Source of the DNA: Aquabacterium sp. OR-4
Lineage (GTDB): Bacteria > Pseudomonadota > Gammaproteobacteria > Burkholderiales > Burkholderiaceae_C
Length of the DNA: 64,000 nucleotides
Reading direction: 5' to 3'
Assembly: GCF_025290835.2 (NCBI RefSeq)
Contig: NZ_JAOCQD020000002.1
Span: 248,001 to 312,000 of the forward strand
Part shown: piece after piece, positions 43,234 through 50,875 of the stretch
How the letters are laid out: every line of letters begins with the position of its first letter
Position numbering within the stretch: the first letter of the stretch is position 1
The notes under the pieces: model-generated
What the model saw: the letters and a program-made list of their open reading frames with translations, nothing else
What the model was told of the DNA's origin: nothing
The model's database searches: none
Made by a program: the position numbers and the translations under genes

Positions 43234-44055
43234 ATGCTGCCCGCGCCCTCTGCCCTGCCCTGTATCCGACCCCACGCACTGGCGGCCCTGCAGCTGAGCG
43301 AGCCCACGGCCAAGGCCGCAGCAGCCCTGGCGCTGTGGCAGGCCTTGCGCGAGCGCAGCCTGGGCATAGACCCCGCCACCGCGCTGCCTGAACCCGCCGG
43401 CCTGCCCGGCCGCCCTGCCCGCCCGGCCCTGGTGCCGCATGTGCAGCTGGCGCGGCGATCGCCCTTCACGCGCGACGGCCGTGCGGCGCTGCTGCACGCC
43501 ATCGCCCACATCGAGTTCAACGCCATCAACCTGGCGCTCGATGCCGTGTGGCGCTTCGAGGGCCTGCCCGAGGCCTTCTACCGCGACTGGCTGCAGGTGG
43601 CGGCCGAAGAGGCCATCCACTTCGGCCTGCTGGCGCGCCACCTCGACGCCATGGGCTATGCCTATGGCGACTTCGATGCGCACGACGGCCTGTGGACCAT
43701 GACCGAGCGCACCCGCCACGACGTGCTGGCGCGCATGGCCCTGGTGCCGCGCACGCTGGAGGCGCGCGGGCTCGATGCCACACCGCCCATCCAGGCCAAG
43801 CTGCGCCGCGCCGGTGATCTGCAGGCGGTGGCCATCCTTGACCGCATCCTCACCGACGAAGTGGGCCATGTGGCCATCGGCAACCGCTGGTATCGCTGGC
43901 TGTGCACGCGGGCCGGCCTCGACGCCGAGACCGCCTATGCCCCGCTGGCCCGGCAGCACGATGCGCCGCGCCCGCGCCCGCCGTTCAACCTGGACGCCCG
44001 GCGCGCCGCGGGTTTCACCGAGACCGAGCTGGCGGCGCTGGGCCCCACGCCGTAG
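43234..44055 (+). CDS. DUF455 ferritin-like protein
   Basis: A 273-residue protein of the DUF455 family. A four-helix ferritin-like fold is indicated by the helices AIAHIEFNAINLALDAVWRF, WLQVAAEEAIHFGLLARHLD and ILTDEVGHVAIGNRWYRWLC, each carrying Glu or E-x-x-H residues that could bind a di-iron centre. The family has no established function; relatives include tRNA-modifying di-iron enzymes such as MiaE. The start at 43234 is chosen because a -10 box lies just before it. It is divergent from the carbonic anhydrase gene, with 84 nt between them. Confidence 0.85.
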   Translation: MLPAPSALPCIRPHALAALQLSEPTAKAAAALALWQALRERSLGIDPATALPEPAGLPGRPARPALVPHVQLARRSPFTRDGRAALLHAIAHIEFNAINLALDAVWRFEGLPEAFYRDWLQVAAEEAIHFGLLARHLDAMGYAYGDFDAHDGLWTMTERTRHDVLARMALVPRTLEARGLDATPPIQAKLRRAGDLQAVAILDRILTDEVGHVAIGNRWYRWLCTRAGLDAETAYAPLARQHDAPRPRPPFNLDARRAAGFTETELAALGPTP

Positions 44056-44077
44056 CCGCCACGTTCAGCCGCGCCCC

Positions 44078-45205
44078 TCAGCCGCGCACCGCCGGCTGGT
44101 CGCCCTCGTCGTCCGGAAAATGCCGCATCCAGGCCTTGCGCAGCAGGTGCGGCAGCAGCAGGTGCATCGGCATGCGCAGCCAGTGCGAGCGCAGGTACAG
44201 CAGGCTGCGCGCCAGGCCGTCGCCGCCCTGCGCGGCGCTGGGGTGCATGGGCCGCAGCGCACGTTCGAGCAGGCAGGCCATCAGGGTCCGCTGCGGCCAG
44301 GCCGGGGCCAGGGCCACCACGGCAGCGCGCTGACCCGCCGGCACGCGCGGGCCGAACAGCCGCTCGATGTGGTGCAGGGCATGGTGCAGCGGCACCTGCA
44401 GGCGCAGCCCGGCGGCGCGCGCCAGCAGCTGCGGCCAGAAGTCCGGCTCGCGGGTCTCGAAGTGCTGCAGCAGCCAGTCCATGTCAAGCAGGTCGCGCAG
44501 GCCGTGGTCGAACTCGCCTTCCTGGAACAGGTGCACCGCGCTGTGCAGCACCATGTCCACCGGCTGCAGCACGCGCCAACGCGGATCGGTGGCATCCACC
44601 GCGCGCGAGGCGGCGATCAGCGCTGCACCATCCACTGCAAAGCTCGAGGTCGGCGCGGTGATGGTGTGGTGCAGGTCGATCACCGTGCCGCGCTGCACAT
44701 GGGTGAGCGGCGGAATCTCGTGCATCCACTGCCGGTAGTAGCGCTGGTTGTAGGCGTCGCGCTCCTGCGCGATCCAGCCGCCGGCCAGCAGCGCCGATTC
44801 GGCCTCGTCGAGCTGGTCGCGCGGCACCAGCAGGTCGATGTCCGACAGCGTGCGCCCGGCTGCCGCCGGCAGGCCGGTAGCCAGGTAGGCACCGCCCTTG
44901 AGCACCAGCACCGGCCCGTCGATGCGCCGCAAGGCTGCACGCATGCGCAGCATCTCCTGGCGGGCCAGGCCGTGGTGGCGCTGGGCGATGTCGAGGGCCA
45001 GCCGCAGGTAGCTGCGCGGCCGTTCGGGCACCGCCTCGAGCCCGCCATGGGCCTGCAGCCACAGCGCCAGCCGCGCACCCAGCAGGCTGGAGCGCGCCTG
45101 CCCGAGCAGGTCGGCCCAGTCGTCGGCGTCCAGCGGCGCCGGCAGGGCCTGGCGCCGCCACAGGGGCGACAGCATGTCGCCGTGCGGTGATCGGCGCGGC
45201 CTCAT
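44078..45205 (-). CDS. Nucleotidyltransferase-family protein of the HPr-rel-A cassette
   Basis: A 375-residue protein with a nucleotidyltransferase-like region near residues 115-150: VLVLKGGAYLATGLPAAAGR then TLSDIDLLVPRDQLDEAE, with the SDIDLLV acidic pair. A downstream part resembles putative nucleotidyltransferases of surface-polysaccharide and lasso-type clusters (VIDLHHTITAP, VLHSAVHLFQEGEFDHGLRD). The ATG at 45205 overlaps the stop of the HprK-like gene (ATGA); a second ATG 30 nt later (MLSPLWRR) is possible. It is the last gene of a four-gene cassette. What it modifies is unknown; a protein or small-molecule acceptor is possible. Confidence 0.82.
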   Translation of the reverse strand: MRPRRSPHGDMLSPLWRRQALPAPLDADDWADLLGQARSSLLGARLALWLQAHGGLEAVPERPRSYLRLALDIAQRHHGLARQEMLRMRAALRRIDGPVLVLKGGAYLATGLPAAAGRTLSDIDLLVPRDQLDEAESALLAGGWIAQERDAYNQRYYRQWMHEIPPLTHVQRGTVIDLHHTITAPTSSFAVDGAALIAASRAVDATDPRWRVLQPVDMVLHSAVHLFQEGEFDHGLRDLLDMDWLLQHFETREPDFWPQLLARAAGLRLQVPLHHALHHIERLFGPRVPAGQRAAVVALAPAWPQRTLMACLLERALRPMHPSAAQGGDGLARSLLYLRSHWLRMPMHLLLPHLLRKAWMRHFPDDEGDQPAVRG

Positions 45206-46119
45206 GCGGCCTCGGCCGCCAGGCGGTCGAACACCTTCACCGCGTCGTCCAGGCTGGCATAGCGGAAGTCGTGGCAATCGCAGCCGCGCACCAGGTCCAC
45301 CAGGCGGTGGAAGCCCTGCTCGCCCAGCTGGGCGTAGTTGAAGGCATTGCGCGCCAGCTCGATCACGCTGGCGGCGCGCGAGCGCGGGCTCAGCACCGGC
45401 GCCGAGCCCTGCTGCCAGCGGGGAAACACCACCCAGCGCGCCACGGCCGGCTCGTGCATGCGCGCCACATGCGCGGCCGGCGCCTGCATGTGGGTCACGT
45501 TGCCCTTGGTGGTGTTGACCGTGACCCGGTTGAACACCGCCTGCGGCGCCCAGGCGCGCATCACGTCGATCGAGCGGTTCTTCAGGCTCACCGGGCGGCA
45601 CAGCGGCCAGATGCGCCCCGAACCATCGCGCTCGACCAGCGCCATCTCGTCGGACACCAGGCGCCAGCCGGCATGGATCAGGCCTGCGCACAGCGTGCTC
45701 TTGCCCGAGCCCGGCGGCGCCGGCAGGATCACCGCCAGGCCGTTGCGCTCGATCACCGCCGCGTGCAGCAACAGGTACTGGTGGGCCTGGCTGGCCACGC
45801 ACCAGTTCATCGACCACTCGAGCAGCGGATAGGCGTGATCGAGCGCCATCGGCTCGAACACCGGCTGGCCATCATAGAAAAAGCGCGCCTGCGGCTTGAT
45901 CCAGCGCCGCAGCCCGCCGCTGCGCATCACCTGCAGCGAGAAATCGGCAAACTCGGCGGGCTCCGGCACCGGGTAGTCGGCGTACAGCAGCGACACGCCT
46001 GCCGCCACCTCGGCCACCGGTGACTGCAGCTGCATCACGAAGGGCCCGGTGCGCAGCCGCAAGCGACCATCGCGCAGCCGCCCGGCGCATTCGGCCGCCC
46101 CCAAGTCACGCAGCATCAT
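45202..46119 (-). CDS. HprK-related kinase A
   Basis: A 305-residue protein related to HPr kinase/phosphorylase. It has a Walker A motif at 137-142 (LPAPPGSGKST) preceded by LLLHAAVIERNGLAVI, and a later acidic region LVSDEMALVERDGSGRIWPL. Classical HprK phosphorylates Ser46 of HPr, but no HPr or PTS gene lies nearby and the C-terminal HprK signature is absent, so another substrate is likely. The ATG overlaps the stop of the PqqD-like gene, and its stop overlaps the nucleotidyltransferase gene. This matches the family named HprK-related kinase A, found in PEP-CTERM-containing betaproteobacteria. Confidence 0.87.
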   Translation of the reverse strand: MMLRDLGAAECAGRLRDGRLRLRTGPFVMQLQSPVAEVAAGVSLLYADYPVPEPAEFADFSLQVMRSGGLRRWIKPQARFFYDGQPVFEPMALDHAYPLLEWSMNWCVASQAHQYLLLHAAVIERNGLAVILPAPPGSGKSTLCAGLIHAGWRLVSDEMALVERDGSGRIWPLCRPVSLKNRSIDVMRAWAPQAVFNRVTVNTTKGNVTHMQAPAAHVARMHEPAVARWVVFPRWQQGSAPVLSPRSRAASVIELARNAFNYAQLGEQGFHRLVDLVRGCDCHDFRYASLDDAVKVFDRLAAEAA

Positions 46120-46418
46120 GGCGCCGGTGCCTCGATCAGGCCAACGCCGCGCAGCTTGGCCAGCGCCGCCTCGACGGCCGAGGCCAGCTCCAGTGGCCCG
46201 ATCTCGGGCATGGCCGGGCCCAACAGGGCTTGCAGGCCGGCGGCGTCGCTCGGCGCCGATTGCAGCTGATCCAGCACCGCGGCGGTCAGCGCATCCAGCA
46301 GGTGCACCTGGCTGGCGCCGGCGTCATGCACCAGCCATTCGCCGTCCACCTCGCGCCAGTGCAGCAGTTCGGCATGCGCTGTCCAGACCGTGGCCGGATT
46401 GGGCGCCTCAACGCCCAT
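46116..46418 (-). CDS. PqqD-like protein of the HPr-rel-A system
   Basis: A 100-residue protein with the PqqD/RRE fold pattern: ELLHWREVDGEWLVHDAGAS then QVHLLDALTAAVLDQLQSAP, and a C-terminal helix AALAKLRGVGLIE. PqqD proteins bind leader peptides and present them to modifying enzymes. Here no radical SAM enzyme is next to it; the neighbours are an HprK-like kinase and a nucleotidyltransferase downstream and a Tat-signal protein upstream. Its stop overlaps the kinase ATG (ATGA). No strong Shine-Dalgarno sequence precedes the ATG. Confidence 0.85.
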   Translation of the reverse strand: MGVEAPNPATVWTAHAELLHWREVDGEWLVHDAGASQVHLLDALTAAVLDQLQSAPSDAAGLQALLGPAMPEIGPLELASAVEAALAKLRGVGLIEAPAP

Positions 46419-46487
46419 TGACCCGGGCTTTCTGCCGCTGGACGGCGGCGCGCAAAGGCATCGGCAAGGCGCGCTTCGTCAGCCCGC

Positions 46488-47147
46488 TCAGGCCGCGCGG
46501 CTGACCAGGTACTGGGAGTAGAAGTTGGCGTAGTCGGCCGCGTTGCTGGCCGAGATCTGCGAGCGCACTTCGGCCGGCGTGTACGGAAAGTTCAGCACGC
46601 CAGGCGACGCCTGCTCGGTCAAGGCGTTGAACATCGCGGTGATCCACACACGCACGACGCTGGGCGCGTTGTTGAGCGCGTAGAGCAGGTCCAGCACCGA
46701 GGTCGTGGCGTCAGCGCCCACCGGATCAACGCCGAACAAGTCCTTGAACCGCAGGATGCTCAGCGGATCGGTGGCGCTTTCAGCGACCTTGCCCGTCGGC
46801 CACGAGGGCGCGCTGGTCGGCCAGTTGCGGGCCACCGGGTGAACGAACATCTTCACGGCCGTGGTGTAGTAGTACTCCGGCGCAAAACCCGAGCAGGTCG
46901 AGCCGGTGCCGGTGTTCGAGTTGACACCCGACATCGCGCCCGACAGCGAGCACACCCGGTTGTCGGGCAGCAGGTTGGGCGCGGCAAAGCTCTGCAGCGG
47001 CACCGCAGCGCCCAGCACCACACCGCCGCGGCGCAGGCCCTTGAGCAGCGCGCGCCGGCGGGCCAGGGCATCCCCCGAGAGCGATTCGGTGGCTGCGGCG
47101 GGAAACTGCCCCTCGCCAGGCAGTCGGGAAGTGGGTTCGTTTTGCAT
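46488..47147 (-). CDS. Tat-signal protein of unknown function heading the HPr-rel-A cassette
   Basis: A 219-residue protein with a leader-like N-terminus of about 25 residues (MQNEPTSRLPGEGQFPAAAT), then a twin-arginine-type signal RRRALLKGLRRGGVVLGAAV and a probable cleavage site after SFA. The mature part has two Cys (VCSLSGAM, STCSGF), aromatic-rich EYYYTTAVKMFVHPVARNW, and ends YANFYSQYLVSRAA. No known domain was recognised. GAGG lies 6 nt before the ATG. It is 69 nt upstream of the PqqD-like gene on the same strand, so it is the natural candidate for the partner or substrate of the cassette. Two GAAC/GTTC inverted repeats lie upstream of its start. Confidence 0.8.
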   Translation of the reverse strand: MQNEPTSRLPGEGQFPAAATESLSGDALARRRALLKGLRRGGVVLGAAVPLQSFAAPNLLPDNRVCSLSGAMSGVNSNTGTGSTCSGFAPEYYYTTAVKMFVHPVARNWPTSAPSWPTGKVAESATDPLSILRFKDLFGVDPVGADATTSVLDLLYALNNAPSVVRVWITAMFNALTEQASPGVLNFPYTPAEVRSQISASNAADYANFYSQYLVSRAA

Positions 47148-47170
47148 CGTGGACCTCGGCCGAACGCCCG

Positions 47171-47234
47171 GAACCGCTGGCGGTTCTGTTCGAGCCCGAG
47201 CGGCGGCACACCACTGACGGGAACGGTAGCGTTC
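47171..47234. promoter_or_regulatory. Two GAAC...GTTC inverted repeats before the Tat-signal gene
   Basis: GAACCGC-TG-GCGGTTC (47171-47186) and GAACG-GTAG-CGTTC (47221-47234) lie 50 nt apart between the divergent Tat-signal gene and the fecR-like gene. Both are perfect in their arms and share the outer GAAC/GTTC. They may be operators of one regulator. Confidence 0.4.
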
Positions 47235-47430
47235 TGATACCGGAGAAGATAACCCGGATCGGTGACGATTCCGTGGTCAATAGTGCGCAAACCCCGCACT
47301 TCAGGGCCCCGCCAGACGGCGCGGGATCAGCCTTTCCCCCCAAGTTGCACCGCCCCGGAACGGTGCCGGATGCCCGCTAAGATCGGCGCATCACCGCACC
47401 CGGGCCGATGCCGCCATCGCCCTGCACGCC

Positions 47431-47901
47431 ATGTCCCGTCCGATCTTCCGCATTTTTGCCATCGGCGCCTTGCTGCTGGCCACCGTGCCCAGTTGGGCGC
47501 AAGCCAGCGAGGCCGCTGCCGGCGTGGTCAAGCGCAGCGCGGGCAGCGTGACGCTGCTGCGCGGCGGCGCCGCCCCCGGCCTGGCGCTGGCGGTGGGCCA
47601 GCCGGTGCGGGTGGGCGATGTGGTGCGCACCGGCGGCGACGGCCGGGTCGGCATCACGCTGGCCGACGACACGCTGCTGGCCGCCGGCCCGAACAGCGAG
47701 CTGGTGCTGAGCGAATTCGCCTTCAATGCCACGACGCAAGAAGGCGGCATGCTGCTGTCGCTGTGGCGCGGCACCATGGCCATGGTGACCGGCCTGCTGG
47801 CGCGCAAGTCGCCCGAGAAGGTGAATGTGCAGACCCGCACCGTGGTGCTGGGTGTGCGCGGCACCGAATTCATCGTCGACGCTGGCGAGGGTGCACGATG
47901 A
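47431..47901 (+). CDS. FecR domain protein
   Basis: A 156-residue exported protein. The signal peptide is MSRPIFRIFAIGALLLATVP with a probable cut after AQA. The rest is a FecR domain: GVVKRSAGSVTLLRGGAAPG, GQPVRVGDVVRTGGDGRVGI, then LADDTLLAAGPNSELVLSEF and VNVQTRTVVLGVRGTEFIVD. No membrane anchor or sigma-regulator domain is present, so this is a stand-alone periplasmic FecR module. Its stop overlaps the next gene (ATGA). FecR, an OmpA-type lipoprotein and a CHASE2 adenylate cyclase in a row is a recurrent arrangement. TAAGAT at 47378-47383 could be a -10 box. Confidence 0.9.
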   Translation: MSRPIFRIFAIGALLLATVPSWAQASEAAAGVVKRSAGSVTLLRGGAAPGLALAVGQPVRVGDVVRTGGDGRVGITLADDTLLAAGPNSELVLSEFAFNATTQEGGMLLSLWRGTMAMVTGLLARKSPEKVNVQTRTVVLGVRGTEFIVDAGEGAR

Positions 47902-48560
47902 CCGCCGGCCGCCACACCCCCACCGCCATGACGCGCATGAGCCAACACCCCCGCCGTCCCGCGCCGCAGCGCCACGCCGGCGCCCTGCTGCTTGCCCTGG
48001 TGGCCGTGCTGGGCGCCGGTTGCGCCAGCGTGACCGACCGCGTGGTGCTGCTGCCCCAGCCCGATGGCCGCCCCAGTGCGGTGGAAGTCAAGGCCGGCAG
48101 CCAGCGCCTGCTGCTGGCCCAGCCCTACGCGGCAGCCGAACTGAAGGGCCAGGATCTGCAGCCGGTCACGCTGGACGCCGCCACGGTGGCCCAGCGCTAC
48201 GGCGAACTGCTGGCCAGCCAGCCGCCGCGGCCGCAGCGTTTCGTGGTGCGCTTCGAATCCAACGGCAACCGCCTGACGCCCGAATCGGCGCCAGTGCTCG
48301 ACGACATGCGCAAGGCGCTGAGCAGCCTGCAGGCGCCCGAGGTGATCGTGACCGGCCACACCGACCGCGTGGGCAGCCTCGAGGCCAATGACCGCCTCTC
48401 GGTGGTGCGCGCCGAGGCCTTGCGCGAGATCCTGATCGAGGCCGGCCTGCCGCGCGCGGCGATCACCGTGATCGGCCGGGGCGAGCGCGAACCCGAGGTG
48501 CCCACCGACGACGAGGTGGCCGAGCCGCGCAACCGCCGTGTCGAGATCAAGCTCCGCTGA
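47898..48560 (+). CDS. OmpA-family lipoprotein
   Basis: A 220-residue lipoprotein. The start at 47898 overlaps the fecR stop (ATGA); a later ATG (MSQHPRRPAP) is possible. The lipobox is LGAGC in LLLALVAVLGAGCASVTD. The C-terminal OmpA domain has NRLTPESAPVLDDMRKALSS and the peptidoglycan-binding motif VIVTGHTDRVGSLEANDRLS then RVEIKLR. It probably anchors to both the outer membrane and peptidoglycan. Its end overlaps the cyclase gene by 23 nt. Confidence 0.88.
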   Translation: MTAGRHTPTAMTRMSQHPRRPAPQRHAGALLLALVAVLGAGCASVTDRVVLLPQPDGRPSAVEVKAGSQRLLLAQPYAAAELKGQDLQPVTLDAATVAQRYGELLASQPPRPQRFVVRFESNGNRLTPESAPVLDDMRKALSSLQAPEVIVTGHTDRVGSLEANDRLSVVRAEALREILIEAGLPRAAITVIGRGEREPEVPTDDEVAEPRNRRVEIKLR

Positions 48561-50790
48561 GGCGGAGCCTGCATCGGATCGACCCATCCGGGCGGCGCTG
48601 CGCCGCCGGGCCCGCCGGTGGCTGGCGCCGGCCCGTGTGGCAGGCCTGTTGGTGCTGCTGCTGGGCAGCCATGCGCTGGGCCTGCTGAACCTGCCGCCAC
48701 TGCAGCGGCTGGATCTGCTGCTGCACGACAGCCTGCTGGCCGCCTTTGCCCCCACCGAACGCGAGCCGCGCGTGGCCATTGTCGACATCGACGAGCGCGC
48801 CTTGGCCGCCCATGGCCGCTGGCCCTGGCGGCGGGCCCTGCTGGCCGAACTGGTGGACTGCATCACCGGCGACCAGGGCGCCCACCTGGTGGCGCTGGAC
48901 ATGGTGCTGGCCGAGCCCGATGCCGGCCCCGACACCGCCGCGCTGAAGCGCCTGCTCGACGGCCCCCTGCGTGACCGGCCCGAGGCCGCGGCCGCCCTGC
49001 ACAGCCTGCTGCCCAGCCTGGACGACGATGCGCTGCTGGCCGCCACGCTGGCCCGCCGGCCGGTGGTGCTGGGGCTGGTGCTGACGCCGCAGCCCCACGG
49101 CGCCAACACCGGCGCCCTGCCGCCCGCCGTGATGCCCGACCGCGCGCTGGGCCCGCGCCTGTACGAGCTGCCGGTGTGGCATGGCCACGGGGCCAATCAG
49201 CCGCTGCTGCAGCAGGCGGCGCGCGGCGCCGGCCATCTGAACGGCCTGGTGGATGTGGACGGCGTGGTGCGCCGCGTGCCCCTGCTGGTGCGCCGCGAAG
49301 GCCGCGTGCTGGGCAGCCTGGCCCTGGTGACCGCCCAGCACTGGCTGGGCAGCCCGGTGGCGGTGAACCCGCTGCCGCCGGCCGCGGCGGCGGCCTGGTC
49401 GCCACTGGGCGGTTTGCGGCTGGCGGGCCCGCGCGGCACGCTGGCCTTGCGCGTCGACCGCCATGGCGAGGTGCAGGTGCCCTACCGGCGCGACGGCGGC
49501 TTCAAGCGCTACTCGGCCGCCGATGTGCTGTCGGGCCGGGTGCCGGCCGATGCGCTGCGTGGGCGCATCGTGCTGGTGGGCGTGGGCGCGGCCGGCCTGG
49601 GTGACCAGCGCCTCACGCCGCTGGCCGGCACCGTGCCGGGCACCGATGTGCAGGCCAGCCTGCTGGCCGGCCTTCTGAACGGCGAGGTGCGCGCGCAGCC
49701 GGCCTGGGCCGGCCCGCTGCAGGCCGCGCTGCTGCCACCCGTGGCCTGGCTGCTGCTGCGCGGCTACCGGCACCGGCGGCTGGCCGTTGGTGCGCTGTGG
49801 ACCGCGGCGGTGCTGCTGGCCAGCCTGGCCCTGCTGGCCGCCGCCTGGGCCGGCCTGAACGCCTGGCTGCCGGGCGCGGCCCTGATCGCCCTGCCGCCGC
49901 TGCTGCTGGCCCTGCACCTGGTGCGCTCGTACCAGGCCATGCACGGCGCACGGCGGCAGCTGGCGGCGCTGTTTGGCCAGTATGTGCCGCCCGAGCTGGT
50001 GGCGCAGATGAGCCGCGAGCCGGCGCGCTACAGCATGTCGAGCCGCAGCGCCGAGATCACGGTGATGTTTGCCGACGTGCGCGACTTCACGCGCATCGCC
50101 CAGCAGCTGCCGCCGGCGCAGCTGAGCGCGTCGATGAACCTGCTGCTGTCGCACCTGACCGACATCGTGCGCGAGCACCGCGGCACGCTGGACAAGTACA
50201 TCGGCGATGCGGTGATGGCCTTCTGGGGCGCGCCGCTGGACGACCCCGACCAGGCCCGCCATGCCGTGGCCGCGGCGCTGGCCATGCAGGCCCGGCTGCC
50301 GGTGCTGCGCGCCGAGCTGGCGCCGCTGGGCTGGCCCGAGCTGGGCCTGAGCATCGGCATCAACACCGGCACCGTGGTGGTGGGCGACATGGGCTCGCGC
50401 CACCGCCGCGCCTACACGGTGATGGGCGACGCGGTCAACGTGGCCGCCCGGCTGCAGGCGCTGGCCGCCCGCGAAGGCCTGGGCCTGGTGATCGGCGAGC
50501 GCACGCGCCAGGCCCTGGACGGCCGCTTGTGTCTGGCGCTGGGCACCTGGCAGGTGCGCGGGCGCGACGGCGCCGAAGCCGCCTGGCACCCACTGGCCTG
50601 GCACCCGGGTGAAAACGCGGTGGCTGACCGCCTGGCCCAGCGCTGGGCGCGCCTGCGCGAGGCGGTGGAGGCCGGCCGCCACGACGAGGCCCGCGCCATG
50701 CTCGACACGCTGCAGGCGGTGGATGGCGTCGATCCGCTGCTGCTGTGGCAGCGTGCGGCGCTGCAGCGCCTGGCCGCGCGCCGCGACTGA
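48538..50790 (+). CDS. CHASE2-domain class III adenylate/guanylate cyclase
   Basis: A 750-residue membrane cyclase. After an N-terminal helix (VAGLLVLLLGSHALGLLNL) comes a periplasmic CHASE2 domain (RVAIVDIDERALAAHGRWPW, LVALDMVLAEPDAGPD, YSAADVLSGRVPADALRGRI), then three membrane helices (about 385-460) and a class III cyclase domain: MFADVRDFTRIA with D513, LDKYIGDAVMAFWGAP with K553 and D557, and YTVMGDAVNVAARLQ. The catalytic residues are intact, with the Lys/Asp pair of adenylate cyclases. A GTG start at 48538 overlaps the OmpA gene; the exact start is uncertain. CHASE2 presumably senses a periplasmic signal with the FecR and OmpA neighbours. Confidence 0.9.
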   Translation: MSRSSSAEAEPASDRPIRAALRRRARRWLAPARVAGLLVLLLGSHALGLLNLPPLQRLDLLLHDSLLAAFAPTEREPRVAIVDIDERALAAHGRWPWRRALLAELVDCITGDQGAHLVALDMVLAEPDAGPDTAALKRLLDGPLRDRPEAAAALHSLLPSLDDDALLAATLARRPVVLGLVLTPQPHGANTGALPPAVMPDRALGPRLYELPVWHGHGANQPLLQQAARGAGHLNGLVDVDGVVRRVPLLVRREGRVLGSLALVTAQHWLGSPVAVNPLPPAAAAAWSPLGGLRLAGPRGTLALRVDRHGEVQVPYRRDGGFKRYSAADVLSGRVPADALRGRIVLVGVGAAGLGDQRLTPLAGTVPGTDVQASLLAGLLNGEVRAQPAWAGPLQAALLPPVAWLLLRGYRHRRLAVGALWTAAVLLASLALLAAAWAGLNAWLPGAALIALPPLLLALHLVRSYQAMHGARRQLAALFGQYVPPELVAQMSREPARYSMSSRSAEITVMFADVRDFTRIAQQLPPAQLSASMNLLLSHLTDIVREHRGTLDKYIGDAVMAFWGAPLDDPDQARHAVAAALAMQARLPVLRAELAPLGWPELGLSIGINTGTVVVGDMGSRHRRAYTVMGDAVNVAARLQALAAREGLGLVIGERTRQALDGRLCLALGTWQVRGRDGAEAAWHPLAWHPGENAVADRLAQRWARLREAVEAGRHDEARAMLDTLQAVDGVDPLLLWQRAALQRLAARRD

Positions 50791-50803
50791 ACGCACCCGC
50801 GGT

Positions 50804-50826
50804 CGGTAACCGGTAACCGGTAACCG
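50804..50826. repeat. Tandem CGGTAAC heptamer (three copies)
   Basis: CGGTAAC is repeated three times plus CG, in the gap between the convergent cyclase and xerD genes. Overlapping copies read GGTAACC, which is palindromic. It is short and non-coding; no function was recognised. Confidence 0.7.
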
Positions 50827-50875
50827 CCAGCCGGCAGCTTGCAGCGGCGGCTGCGGCAAAGGCCGCCGCCAGCGC

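Noticed and set aside
47171..47234. LexA/SOS box
   Set aside because: The repeats have the GAAC/GTTC ends of Gram-positive LexA sites, but with 8- and 6-nt centres instead of 4, and betaproteobacterial LexA prefers CTGT-type sites.
50804..50826. Origin iteron or dif site near xerD
   Set aside because: The CGGTAAC units are only 7 bp with three copies and do not resemble the 28-bp dif site; there are no replication genes nearby.
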